Below are positions 31,512 to 39,318 of a stretch of 40,459 nucleotides of DNA, one piece after another; the stretch's first letter is position 1, and each line of letters starts with the position of its first letter. This DNA is from Mycobacterium sp. (lineage in GTDB: Bacteria; Actinomycetota; Actinomycetes; Mycobacteriales; Mycobacteriaceae). The position numbers were made by a program, and so were the translations under genes. The notes beneath the pieces were generated by a model, which saw nothing but the letters and a program-made list of their open reading frames with translations, searched no databases and had not been told where the DNA came from. The stretch lies in contig JARLGS010000247.1 of the NCBI GenBank assembly GCA_031292695.1, positions 1 to 40,459 on the forward strand, read 5' to 3'.

Positions 31512-32191
31512 CCGGCCTACTACTAGCATTGACCGGTCTGGCGTTCCTTGACTCCCTCAGCGTCCTGAATGTCGGAGTGGTCTCAGCGGTCATCTATGGC
31601 AGCCGTTTGAATCGACTGTCCGCCTTACCTGGTGGTCTGAGTTTCATCGCCGGGGTCTTCGCGGTGACTTCGATTTTCGGCCTCTGCGCCGTCCTTGGCA
31701 TCGGATTTCTCACTAGTGTCACCAACTTTGAAATAACGCCGACGGTCCGATACTGCGGAGAACTCGTAATCGGTTTCGCCCTGATCATCCTCGCTTTCTT
31801 CCCTCTGGTTGCCCAGACTGCTACCCCGGGATGGGCGATGGCGGCGATGAGGCAACGCCCCTGGCTGCTCGGATTCGTCGGAGTTGCAGTAGGTCTCGGC
31901 CAAGCGCCTACCGCCGTTCCCTACTTGGCCGGCCTTGCGATGATCGCTGCACGCCAGCCCCTGCCGCCAGTCTGGCCAGCGCTCGTGATCGCTTACTGCG
32001 CCATCGCTCTGTTGCCCTGCATGCTTGTTCTGGCCTTATCTACCAGTCGAAGTAGAGCAGCCGACCGAATACACCGCTGGTTAGTGCGGAACCTCACTCG
32101 TTACGGGCCCATCGGAGTACGCATCCTGTTCGTCATCGCGGGTGTCGTCCTGGTGGCGGATGCGCTTATTCATCGCAGCATGTGGTGGTGA
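31508..32191 (+). CDS. GAP/Sap (SfLAP)-family membrane protein
   Basis: 227 residues with six hydrophobic helices. The start MTGLLLALTGLAFLDSLSVLNVGVV followed by a loop and a second helix pair is the signature of the Gap/Sap family, whose characterised members help deliver glycopeptidolipids or sulfolipids to the mycobacterial surface. Here the lipid partner is unknown, as no GPL or sulfolipid gene is in view. The GTG start has no good ribosome binding site but overlaps the TGA of a micro-ORF. A broken DPPR gene end lies just upstream and the intact one 1.8 kb downstream. Confidence 0.85.
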   Translation: MTGLLLALTGLAFLDSLSVLNVGVVSAVIYGSRLNRLSALPGGLSFIAGVFAVTSIFGLCAVLGIGFLTSVTNFEITPTVRYCGELVIGFALIILAFFPLVAQTATPGWAMAAMRQRPWLLGFVGVAVGLGQAPTAVPYLAGLAMIAARQPLPPVWPALVIAYCAIALLPCMLVLALSTSRSRAADRIHRWLVRNLTRYGPIGVRILFVIAGVVLVADALIHRSMWW

Positions 32192-32660
32192 ATCACAGAG
32201 CCCAACCTCGGCTTCCCTGCCAGGCGTCCCGGCCCACGAAACCTGGTAGCGATGCCGATGGCCTCTGCTAGTAAGGAGATACGCGCGGCGGAATCAGCCC
32301 GTGCGCAGTCCGCGTCGAGTGGTCCGGGGCTCGTATCGGGGGCATCGGTGCGTCGCGTTGATGGCGACTTCGTCGATGCTATTGCTCACTCGGACAACGA
32401 TATCGACGCGCTCGATGGGTGGTTTGAGGACTCTGAAATCGGTCAGGCCCCGCCACAAATACCCAAACGCCCCGGCATCTCGTCGAGCACACCGCACCGG
32501 GTGGAACGGAGCCCACCGACAGTGGTTACCTGCCAAGCCCGCACCAACGTCTACCACCACCGCGAACGAATCATAGGTGCCGTGTTGCTGGGCCAGATGG
32601 CCAGACCAGATGTTCAGCGCTGACGACGGAACCGGCTGCACCGCCGGGAACGTCCAGGTA
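32192..32660. other. Stretch without a supported gene
   Basis: Both strands have open frames (plus 32252-32623, minus 32294-32641), but neither has a ribosome binding site, recognisable family or consistent codon use. The plus frame is acidic in its middle (HSDNDIDALDGWFEDSEIGQ). It may be a decayed gene. I see no RNA gene or repeat. Confidence 0.4.
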
Positions 32661-33116
32661 TCAGGCGGCCTCGACCTCAGCCTTTATCCGGTTAAGCGTG
32701 GTGGTCATGTCTCGGATGTTGCGCCGGGTGCGCAGCTGGCCACCGACGATGCCGAACACGGTGTCGAGCAGGCCGGGCGTCATCCAGAACGACTCGGTGA
32801 CATCCGTGCCATCACCGGCGGGCGCAAGAACGTAGTGCCAATTGTTTATCGCCTTATCGCCGGCGAGCACCGCGAAGCCGAACTCGCGACCAGGCTCGCA
32901 GGCCGTGACACGACACGTCGTCCAATAGATCGGCCCGATCTCGTTGCGCTTGACGTGACCGCGGAACTGCGCGCCCAATGCGGGTCCGGTCGCTCCGTCC
33001 AGCCATTCAGATTCGAACACCTCCGGCGAGTATTTCGGGGTGTTGCGAATGTCGGCAATCAGGTTCCAGACCCGATCGGCCCGGGCGTTCATGTGCACGG
33101 TAACCGAACCTTTCAT
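32661..33116 (-). CDS. SRPBCC-family protein (polyketide cyclase/START-like)
   Basis: 151 residues. Typical features are the first strand MKGSVTVHMNARADRVWNLIADIRNTPKYSPEVFESEWLDG, the middle strands AQFRGHVKRNEIGPIYWTTCRVTACEPGREFGFAV, and the C-terminal helix TRRNIRDMTTTLNRIKAEVEAA. It binds a hydrophobic ligand in a helix-grip pocket; the ligand is unknown. The start ATG has AGGA 8 bases upstream. Confidence 0.9.
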   Translation of the reverse strand: MKGSVTVHMNARADRVWNLIADIRNTPKYSPEVFESEWLDGATGPALGAQFRGHVKRNEIGPIYWTTCRVTACEPGREFGFAVLAGDKAINNWHYVLAPAGDGTDVTESFWMTPGLLDTVFGIVGGQLRTRRNIRDMTTTLNRIKAEVEAA

Positions 33117-33227
33117 GGCGCGATCCTATCGGTCAGTGCCGCCCGACGGGCCACCAACATCTCCGCGAATCGCTTGGGGGTGTGCGCGGCTCGTGGACCT
33201 GTTCACCGACAACGCGGATTCGAGACA

Positions 33228-33258
33228 CGCGGTGTGCGACGGGAAATGAGACACCGCG
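33228..33258. other. Inverted repeat upstream of the SRPBCC gene
   Basis: CGCGGTGT (33228-33235) and ACACCGCG (33251-33258) are perfect 8-base arms around 15 bases, about 110 bases upstream of the SRPBCC start. It could be an operator or RNA hairpin. Confidence 0.4.
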
Positions 33259-33292
33259 AGCTGCGTCCACGGACGGGCGAGGGGATCTCGGA

Positions 33293-33328
33293 TGGGCCGT
33301 CTCGTTTCTCTAGAAACGAGACGGCCCA
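33293..33328 (-). terminator. Terminator after the ABM gene
   Basis: Perfect 16-bp stem (33293-33308 / 33313-33328) with loop TCTA, 22 bases after the stop of the minus-strand gene. Confidence 0.85.
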
Positions 33329-33350
33329 ACCTCATTGCAAACTTTGATTC

Positions 33351-33668
33351 TCAGCGTTCGAGTGTGAACACGACTTCGTACAAACCGGGATGAGCGGTAG
33401 CTAGAGCCGCGTTTCGTTCGAGGTACCCGGCAGCCCGCAAACGTTCAATGACGAGCCGTGCGGAATCCATGCTGTCGCTCTGGGCGTAATTCACGACACG
33501 GGTCCCGTCGACGCTCCGATGCAAACTGGCGGACAGCCAGCCAGATACGTCTTGTGAGAAGCGCGCGGCCTCGGTCAGCAGCTCAACCAGCGTTTGTTGG
33601 TCTGTCTCCGCGACAGTAAATGTGTTGATCTGAGTCACGATTCCCGCGTCACTACGAATGATGGGCAT
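33351..33668 (-). CDS. Antibiotic biosynthesis monooxygenase (ABM)-domain protein
   Basis: 105 residues from ATG 33668. The short ferredoxin-like fold reads VTQINTFTVAETDQQTLVELLTEAARFSQDVSGWLSASLHRSVDGTRVVNYAQSDSMDSA, typical of ABM-domain proteins, which act as small oxygenases or detoxifying enzymes without cofactors. The role here is open. GGAGGAG lies 7 bases upstream of the ATG; a start 11 codons earlier would overlap that site. It stands alone with its own terminator. The 323 bases up to 33991 hold no gene I can support. Confidence 0.85.
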   Translation of the reverse strand: MPIIRSDAGIVTQINTFTVAETDQQTLVELLTEAARFSQDVSGWLSASLHRSVDGTRVVNYAQSDSMDSARLVIERLRAAGYLERNAALATAHPGLYEVVFTLER

Positions 33669-33991
33669 AGGTTTTCTCCTCCGATGGGGGGGTGCACCCA
33701 CTGAGGACGATCAGACGAATGCTCCTTCGCATGCGCCAAGCCCCCGGTGTGTTCACACCGTTTGCTTGTCGCGGGTCCGCCGACGGCGGTACGGAGCTTC
33801 CAAATGGAAGAGAGCGGGCTTACCGATGCCGCTCCTGGTCCTTCTCGACGACCCCAGAATATCGCGGCTTTGTCTACAGGCAAGCGAGACGGCTCTGATC
33901 GACCTCGTTGCTCTGCAAGAGAGACAAGGGCGTCATTCCCGGGCGCGCCGGTACAGAGCGCGTTGGAAATACCGGGCGATAATCACCACTC

Positions 33992-34906
33992 GTGAGCGAA
34001 GGAACATCGCCCCACGTTGGGCCGCCTCCCAACCTGGCGGTCGGCATCATCCAAGCGCTGCGGCCCCGGCAATGGATCAAGAACATCCTGGTGGTGGCTG
34101 CACCCTTGGCCACTCTCGGCGGCAACGTCCACTACGACTACCGCGATGTCTTCTACAAGGTCGGCATCGCATTTGTGGCGTTCAGTTTGGCGGCATCCTC
34201 GATCTACCTGGTCAACGACGCCCGAGATGTAGAAGCTGACCGCCAGCACCCCACCAAACGCTTCCGGCCCATCGCCGCCGGGGTAGTCGCACCCGCCCTC
34301 GCCTACGCATTGGCGATCGCACTCGCCGCGACCTCACTTGCGATCTCGGTGGTGACTGCACCATCCCTTGCGCTCGCGATCGGGGTCTATCTGGCGATCC
34401 AGCTCGGCTACTGCTTCGGCCTCAAACATCAAGCCGTGCTTGATATTTGCATCGTCTCCTCCGCCTACCTCATGAGAGCGATCGCCGGCGGTGCAGCTAC
34501 CGGCATTCCGCTGTCGCAGTGGTTCTTGCTGGTGATGGCGTTCGCGTCGCTGTTCATGGTGGCCGGGAAGCGCTATGCCGAACTGCAGCTCGCTGAGCGC
34601 ACTGGTGCGAAGATCCGCAAATCGCTGGAGAGCTACACCGGCACGTACCTGCGGTTTGTGTGGACGATGTCCGCCACGGCCGTCGTCCTGTTCTACGGGT
34701 TGTGGGCGTTCGAGCGCGACGGGCATTCCGGGTCATGGTTTGCCGTCTCGATGGTCCCGATCACGGTCGCGGTCCTGCGCTATGCCGTTGACGTCGACGG
34801 CGGCATGGCCGGCGAACCGGAAGACATCGTTCTGCGAGACCGCGTGTTGCAGGCACTGGGCATAGCGTGGATCGCGATCATGTGCACTGCAATCGCGTTG
34901 GCGTGA
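33992..34906 (+). CDS. Decaprenyl-phosphate phosphoribosyltransferase (DPPR synthase)-like UbiA protein
   Basis: 304 residues, about eight to nine transmembrane helices. The N-terminal LRPRQWIKNILVVAAPL and the motif NDARDVEADRQHPTKRFRPIAAG (Asp-rich NDxxDxxxD) are those of the UbiA-type phosphoribosyltransferase Rv3806c, which makes the arabinan precursor decaprenyl-phosphoribose. The second motif region YLMRAIAGGAATGIPLSQWF and KRYAEL is also typical. It is probably a paralogue, since the canonical gene is part of the arabinogalactan cluster elsewhere. The GTG start has no ribosome binding site; GATAAT five bases upstream may be a -10, giving a leaderless mRNA. A broken copy of its 3' end lies at 31208-31285. 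Confidence 0.88.
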   Translation: MSEGTSPHVGPPPNLAVGIIQALRPRQWIKNILVVAAPLATLGGNVHYDYRDVFYKVGIAFVAFSLAASSIYLVNDARDVEADRQHPTKRFRPIAAGVVAPALAYALAIALAATSLAISVVTAPSLALAIGVYLAIQLGYCFGLKHQAVLDICIVSSAYLMRAIAGGAATGIPLSQWFLLVMAFASLFMVAGKRYAELQLAERTGAKIRKSLESYTGTYLRFVWTMSATAVVLFYGLWAFERDGHSGSWFAVSMVPITVAVLRYAVDVDGGMAGEPEDIVLRDRVLQALGIAWIAIMCTAIALA

Positions 34907-35219
34907 GTGGCCGAAGCGGGACAGCACGCGGGACAGGATTTGATCAGTTTCGTTCCTCTAAAAACGAGCGACCGCTCGAAAGCTATCGCGGTACGGGTGG
35001 GGGTATGCACACTATGGACATGGGGCGAGAGCCCGGCGGAGAGTGCGGCGAAGCTAAGGATGAGAACCCTGTTCGATGTCTTCATACAGGCACCCACTCC
35101 GAAAAGTTGTGGCCTGCCTCGCAATCAATCCTTCGCGAGAGATGAAGTCTCCGGACTCAGCGGGCGATTCACCCTCGGAAAACACCAACCAACTGCATTC
35201 ACGCAGTTAAGGAGCCCTT
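34907..35219. other. Intergenic region without a gene
   Basis: 313 bases between the DPPR and methyltransferase-like genes. The first 50 resemble the sequence after the broken DPPR copy (31286-31335). A 6-bp palindrome CGAGCG-AC-CGCTCG lies at 34965-34978. No convincing coding frame or RNA gene is seen. Confidence 0.5.
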
Positions 35220-35828
35220 ATGGCCGCCACGGACCGTCCCAACAACGCATCCACGGGTTCGAGCATTGGCAGCGGCTGGCTTCTAGCCGGATACGTCGGT
35301 GTCGGAGGCTTTTTCATCCAAGAGCTAATCCTGCGCCGGCCTGGAGCGGCCTCCAGCCTGAACGCGTCACACGACGATGAGGGCACCACGCGCACGCTCC
35401 TGGAATCTTCTGCATTGGCGTATGTTCTGCCTCTGGCGCTGCGCCGACTCCCGCTGTCAGTAATGCCGTCAGCCGCGGCCGCCACAGGGCTGATCATGCA
35501 AGCGTGCGGGCTGGCGTTGCGGGTGTGGTCCATGCGCACGCTCGGCGCTTCCTACACCCGGACTCTGCGCACTGCGCAGGACCAAAGCGTCGTCGACACC
35601 GGCCCTTACCGGATGATTCGGCACCCTGGATATAGCGGTGCCCTGCTGATGTGGATCGGATTAGCCCTGAGTTCGCGCAGTGCACCGGCTACCGTGCTGG
35701 TCGCCGGGCTGATGGGTCGGGCTTATCAACGACGCATCACCGCCGAAGAAAACCTGCTACTGCGCGCCCTGCCGGAATACGGCGACTACAGTCGCCGGAC
35801 CAAGAAACTCATCCCGCTCTTCTGGTAA
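35220..35828 (+). CDS. Isoprenylcysteine carboxyl methyltransferase (ICMT)-family protein
   Basis: 202 residues. Membrane segments at about 20-35, 60-75 and 85-100 precede the conserved ICMT/PEMT C-terminal part: RVWSMRTLGASYTRTLRTAQDQSVVDTGPYRMIRHPGYSGALLMWIGLAL and RITAEENLLLRALPEYGDYSRRTKKLIP. The RHPxY and EExxL motifs bind S-adenosylmethionine. In bacteria such enzymes methylate isoprenoid or lipid substrates; the neighbouring polyprenyl enzyme fits this, but the link is inferred. The start has AAGGAG 5 bases upstream. Confidence 0.88.
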   Translation: MAATDRPNNASTGSSIGSGWLLAGYVGVGGFFIQELILRRPGAASSLNASHDDEGTTRTLLESSALAYVLPLALRRLPLSVMPSAAAATGLIMQACGLALRVWSMRTLGASYTRTLRTAQDQSVVDTGPYRMIRHPGYSGALLMWIGLALSSRSAPATVLVAGLMGRAYQRRITAEENLLLRALPEYGDYSRRTKKLIPLFW

Positions 35829-35893
35829 GCGTTGCCCCGAACTGCGCACGCGTTAAGGCCGAAAAGCTGAGACCGGCAGTCACTCGGCGACCC

Positions 35894-36538
35894 CTATTCG
35901 TCCACTTCATCGCTCACGCGACCGAAGCCCCACCGGATGGCCGCTGCCAGACCCGACACGTACTCGTCCTGGAGCCGCTCGTCATGCTGGCGACTAATCC
36001 AAGACGGGTGCTTCGCGTGGCAGATGTACGGGACACCCTTGGGGAGTCGCCCGCTCGGAATCTCGAAGGGCGGCACAGAAACTCGCGCTCGCGGATAGAA
36101 GAACGTAACGACGCGCGCGGCGTCGCGGCCCAGCGCTATCAACAGCCGTGGCCGGACGATCTCAAGTTCGCGGTGCAGGAATGGGGAGCAGTTGACAATC
36201 TCGTGCTCATAGGAGGGGCGGTCCTTCGGGGGATGACAGTGCACCGCATTACTGATGAAGAGTTCGTCCTTCTCGCGGCCCGCACGCTTGATGCTCGCGT
36301 CGATCACGTCGCCGCTGCCTCCGGTGAATGGGATCTGGGTATCCATGCACTTCTCGCACAGGCTCTGACCGACCAGCACCACCGGTGAGCTCAAGCAGCC
36401 ATATCCGGGAGCGGATGCGGTGACGTCGGCGACGTTCATCCCGTCGCAGCGCCGACAACGGCTGATCTCGCTGTCGAGGACCAGCTTGCGCCGCCACCGC
36501 GATGCGATGGTGTCGTCCTGCGCAGCGTCGGAGCTCAC
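35894..36538 (-). CDS. Uracil-DNA glycosylase superfamily protein, family-4-like with altered motif A
   Basis: 214 residues. The four Fe-S cysteines of family-4 enzymes are present: C28 and C31 (CRRC), C101 (HCHPP) and C117 (NCSPFL), with the 16-residue spacing of that family. The last motif is intact as HAKHPSWIS. The first motif, usually GEAPG...PFVG, reads GQSLCEKCMDTQIPFTG: the usual active-site Asp/Glu-bearing part is changed and two extra cysteines appear. It may therefore act on another lesion or have a non-glycosylase role. The start GTG 36538 has no ribosome binding site; TAGACT six bases upstream with CTGACG 16 bases before it suggests a leaderless transcript. Confidence 0.8.
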   Translation of the reverse strand: MSSDAAQDDTIASRWRRKLVLDSEISRCRRCDGMNVADVTASAPGYGCLSSPVVLVGQSLCEKCMDTQIPFTGGSGDVIDASIKRAGREKDELFISNAVHCHPPKDRPSYEHEIVNCSPFLHRELEIVRPRLLIALGRDAARVVTFFYPRARVSVPPFEIPSGRLPKGVPYICHAKHPSWISRQHDERLQDEYVSGLAAAIRWGFGRVSDEVDE

Positions 36539-36697
36539 CTGTGAAGTCTAGGTAGATCGACGTATCCGTCAGCGGGAATGCCGACTGCTGCATCGGTACA
36601 TCACCACCCGTGCCGAGCGAAATCGAGGACTTAGCCGAGGAAGTCCCCGAGCCCGACGAAAGGACGTCTCATGAAGAACAGCCCGAACAAACACAAA

Positions 36698-36724
36698 GGT
36701 CACGAACCCGATGAGTTCGTGACC
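36698..36724 (-). terminator. Intrinsic terminator of tRNA-Leu
   Basis: 10-bp perfect stem (36698-36707 / 36715-36724) with a 7-base loop, followed on the minus strand by the T-rich run TTTGTGTTTGTTC. It lies 32 bases beyond the tRNA 3' end. Confidence 0.85.
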
Positions 36725-36756
36725 ATAAGCGCCGCGGTTCGTAGAACCGCTGAGAG

Positions 36757-36839
36757 TGGGCGAAGGGGGACTTGAACCCCCACGTCCCGAAGGACACTGG
36801 CACCTGAAGCCAGCGCGTCTGCCATTCCGCCACTCGCCC
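36757..36839 (-). tRNA. tRNA-Leu (anticodon CAG)
   Basis: 83 bases. Acceptor stem GGGCGAG pairs with TTCGCCC (one G-U), discriminator A, no encoded CCA. The anticodon arm is CTGGC-TTCAGGT-GCCAG, and a long variable arm (GTCC-TTCG-GGAC) marks class II. The T arm GGGGG-TTCAAGT-CCCCC is canonical. It is divergent from fhaA, as in M. tuberculosis. Confidence 0.97.
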
Positions 36840-36853
36840 TGAATGACCCGGAG

Positions 36854-36862
36854 AGCGTATCA
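36854..36862 (-). promoter_or_regulatory. Extended -10 of the tRNA-Leu promoter
   Basis: Minus-strand TGATACGCT matches the extended -10 form TGNTANNNT. The start would be about 8 bases before the mature tRNA. A G-rich run lies between it and the possible -35 (TTTGGA). Confidence 0.55.
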
Positions 36863-37160
36863 CCACCCCCACCCCCGCCTCCAAATCCGCCGCTGACCAC
36901 TGGTTCCGCGGAACGGGGACGGGCGGGCCGGCCGGTGCCGACTCCTTGAGCGTGCATAAAGATCGCGAGATCTCGTAATGCGGCGCTCTGAGTGCACGCT
37001 CGAAGGCGATCATCCAGCCGTATTTCGAATTCTCAGAATTCTGTTGCTCACGTATTGCAAGGTCAGGCCGATATCATGCGTAACAGCGATGTCCGCGGGT
37101 ATCGCGCACATTGCACTGTGCCCACATGACGACCACCGAAACGAAACGAGGCAGCGGTAC

Positions 37161-38726
37161 ATGGGTCTGGTCGACCGGATCGAGCGCAGGCTCGAGACCA
37201 CGGTCGGAGACGCTTTTGCCCGCGTCTTCGGAGGGTCGCTCGCACCCCCGGAAGTCGAGGCCGCGTTGCAGCGGGAAGCCCAATCCGGTGCCCATCAAGT
37301 GGGCGGCGGCCGTATTTTGGCACCGAACGAATACGTCATTACGCTCAGTAACACCGATTTCAAGAAGGTGAATGCCGATCCTGACCTCACGCCCAGTGCT
37401 TTTGCCAAACACCTCGAGGGATTCGTCCATGAGCGAGGTTGGCAAACGTATGGTGAGGTGGTCGTCAGGTTTGAGCCGTCACCGGGCCTGCATACCGGCC
37501 AATTCCGCGCCCACGGCGTGGTCAACCCCGACTCAACCGCCGGGCCTCCGCGGCCGGCACCCAGCGACCGCGTGCACACCGCAGAACCAGGAGTACTAAC
37601 GATGACTGACAACCCGAGCCAGCGCCCCGGCCAGGGACAGGGCCAGCCAGGCGACGAGTACAACGAATACGGACGACAGTCCGAAGAGCAGCGCGGTCAG
37701 CAGCAGTACCCCCAGGATCCGAACCAGGGCGGGTACCCCCAGCACCAGGGTTACGGACAGGGCGGTCCTCAGGGCGGCTATGGCCAGGGTGGCCCCGGTT
37801 ATGGTGCGGGCCCGCAGGGTGGCTACGGCGACCAGGGTTACGGCGCCGGCCCGGCCGGATACGGCCAGGGCGGCTACGGCGGCCCCCAGGGCGGTCCCCC
37901 CGGACCTCCGCCCGTCGGCCCGTCGGGCGGCTACGGCCAGCCCGCCGACCAGGGCTACGGCCAGCCCGCTGACCAGGGCTACGGCCAGCACGGCGGCTAC
38001 GGCCAACCGGCCGACCAGGGCTACGGCCAGCACGGCGGCTACGGCCAGCCCGCTGACCAGGGCTACGGCCAGCACGGCGGCTACGGCCAGCCGGGCGGAC
38101 AGGCCGGTTACGGTCAGCCCGGTGGCCAGGGCGGCTATGGACAACCGGCCGGCCAGCAGCCGGACTACGGCTACGGCGGCCCGCAGGGCGGACAGGGCGG
38201 TTACCCGCAGCCGGCCGGCCAGGGCGGCTATGGCGAGCAGAACTACGGTCAGCCCCAGCCGAGCTACGGCCAGCCCGCCGCGGACCCGGGCTACGGTCAG
38301 CCCGCTGACCAGGGCGGTTACGCCCCGGCCCCGGCGCAGGGTGGCTACGCCGACCCGGGCTACGGCGGCGCGGGTGCCGGCTACGCCGAACCCGATTACG
38401 GCCAGCAGGGCGGATATGCCGGTGGCTACGGTGCCGCGGGCGCCAATGTCACCCTGCAGCTGGACGACGGCAGCGGCCGCACCTACCAGCTGCGCGAAGG
38501 CGCGAACGTGATCGGCCGCGGTCAGGACGCCCAGTTCCGGCTGCCCGACACCGGCGTCTCGCGTCGTCACCTGGAGATCCGCTGGGACGGGCACATCGCG
38601 CTACTGTCCGACCTGAACTCGACCAACGGCACCACCGTCAACAACGCGCCAGTTCAGGAGTGGCAGCTGGCCGACGGTGACGTCATCCGGGTGGGTCATT
38701 CCGAGATCGTGGTCCGCGTTCACTGA
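37161..38726 (+). CDS. fhaA: FhaA, FHA-domain regulator of peptidoglycan synthesis
   Basis: 521 residues from ATG 37161 ([25 protein letters not shown]), the start that matches M. tuberculosis FhaA (Rv0020c, 527 residues). Domain order: N-terminal DUF3662 domain (1-120; [31 protein letters not shown]), a disordered Gly/Gln/Tyr/Pro-rich region (about 150-425) with tandem repeats, and a C-terminal FHA domain (about 430-521; [33 protein letters not shown]). FhaA binds phosphorylated partners such as the MviN/MurJ pseudokinase and helps control peptidoglycan synthesis at the poles. It opens the fhaA-fhaB-pstP-...-pknA-pknB cluster. Confidence 0.96.
   Translation: MGLVDRIERRLETTVGDAFARVFGGSLAPPEVEAALQREAQSGAHQVGGGRILAPNEYVITLSNTDFKKVNADPDLTPSAFAKHLEGFVHERGWQTYGEVVVRFEPSPGLHTGQFRAHGVVNPDSTAGPPRPAPSDRVHTAEPGVLTMTDNPSQRPGQGQGQPGDEYNEYGRQSEEQRGQQQYPQDPNQGGYPQHQGYGQGGPQGGYGQGGPGYGAGPQGGYGDQGYGAGPAGYGQGGYGGPQGGPPGPPPVGPSGGYGQPADQGYGQPADQGYGQHGGYGQPADQGYGQHGGYGQPADQGYGQHGGYGQPGGQAGYGQPGGQGGYGQPAGQQPDYGYGGPQGGQGGYPQPAGQGGYGEQNYGQPQPSYGQPAADPGYGQPADQGGYAPAPAQGGYADPGYGGAGAGYAEPDYGQQGGYAGGYGAAGANVTLQLDDGSGRTYQLREGANVIGRGQDAQFRLPDTGVSRRHLEIRWDGHIALLSDLNSTNGTTVNNAPVQEWQLADGDVIRVGHSEIVVRVH
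37953..38078. repeat. Three 42-bp tandem repeats in fhaA
   Basis: Copies at 37953-37994, 37995-38036 and 38037-38078 each encode [14 protein letters not shown]. Further shortened GYGQP units flank them. The frame is preserved by the 14-codon period. Confidence 0.9.
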
Positions 38727-38738
38727 GCCCTGGATCAG

Positions 38739-38772
38739 TTACCGGCCGGGCGAAGTTCGCGCCGGCCGGTAA
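38739..38772 (+). terminator. Long hairpin between fhaA and fhaB
   Basis: 11-bp perfect outer stem (38739-38749 / 38762-38772), continued inside by GCGAA/TTCGC with one bulge. It lies 12 bases after the fhaA stop. It may attenuate read-through into fhaB or protect the fhaA mRNA end. Confidence 0.65.
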
Positions 38773-38850
38773 CCGTCAAAGTATCGTGACGGTGCCGACG
38801 GCAGCCCGACACCGGGCCCACCCGCAACGCGGCAACGGAGAGGACGTCGG

Positions 38851-39318
38851 ATGCAGGGGTTAGTTCTGCAGCTGACGCGGGTCGGTTTCCTTCTGTTGTT
38901 GTGGCTATTCATCTGGTCGGTGCTGCGCGTCCTGCGCACCGACATCTATGCCCCGACCGGCGCCGTCATGGTGCGACGCGGTCTGGCGCTGCGCGGCACG
39001 CTGCTGCCCAATCGCGACCGGCGACGCTACCCGCGTCAGCTGGTGGTGACCGAGGGCGCGCTGGCCGGCACCCGGATCACCCTGACCAGTCAGCCGGTGC
39101 TGATCGGTCGGGCCGACGACTCCACCCTGGTGCTCACCGACGACTACGCATCGACACGGCACGCCCGGCTGTCACCTAGAGGCTCCGAGTGGTACGTCGA
39201 AGACCTAGGATCGACCAACGGTACATACCTGGACAGGGCGAAAGTGACGACGGCGGTAAGGGTTCCAATGGGGACGCCGGTTCGAATCGGCAAGACGGTA
39301 ATTGAGCTGCGCCCGTGA
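38851..39318 (+). CDS. fhaB: FhaB (FipA), membrane FHA-domain protein
   Basis: 155 residues, the same length as M. tuberculosis Rv0019c. One N-terminal transmembrane helix (about 8-28, VGFLLLLWLFIWSVLRVL) is followed by a cytoplasmic FHA domain (about 65-155) with LIGRADDSTLVLTDDYASTRHARLSP and DLGSTNGTYLD; the conserved Arg, Ser and Asn for phosphothreonine binding are present. T23-type phosphorylation sites near the membrane helix link it to division proteins in M. tuberculosis. The start has GGAGAGG upstream. Its TGA overlaps the GTG start of pstP. Confidence 0.96.
   Translation: MQGLVLQLTRVGFLLLLWLFIWSVLRVLRTDIYAPTGAVMVRRGLALRGTLLPNRDRRRYPRQLVVTEGALAGTRITLTSQPVLIGRADDSTLVLTDDYASTRHARLSPRGSEWYVEDLGSTNGTYLDRAKVTTAVRVPMGTPVRIGKTVIELRP

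Noticed and set aside
32252..32641. Overlapping opposite frames of 123 and 115 codons
   Set aside because: Neither has a ribosome binding site, family match or consistent codon use; kept only as an unsupported stretch.
34907..35380. 157-codon plus-strand frame between the DPPR-like and ICMT-like genes
   Set aside because: It overlaps the well-supported ICMT start, lacks a ribosome binding site and has low-quality composition.
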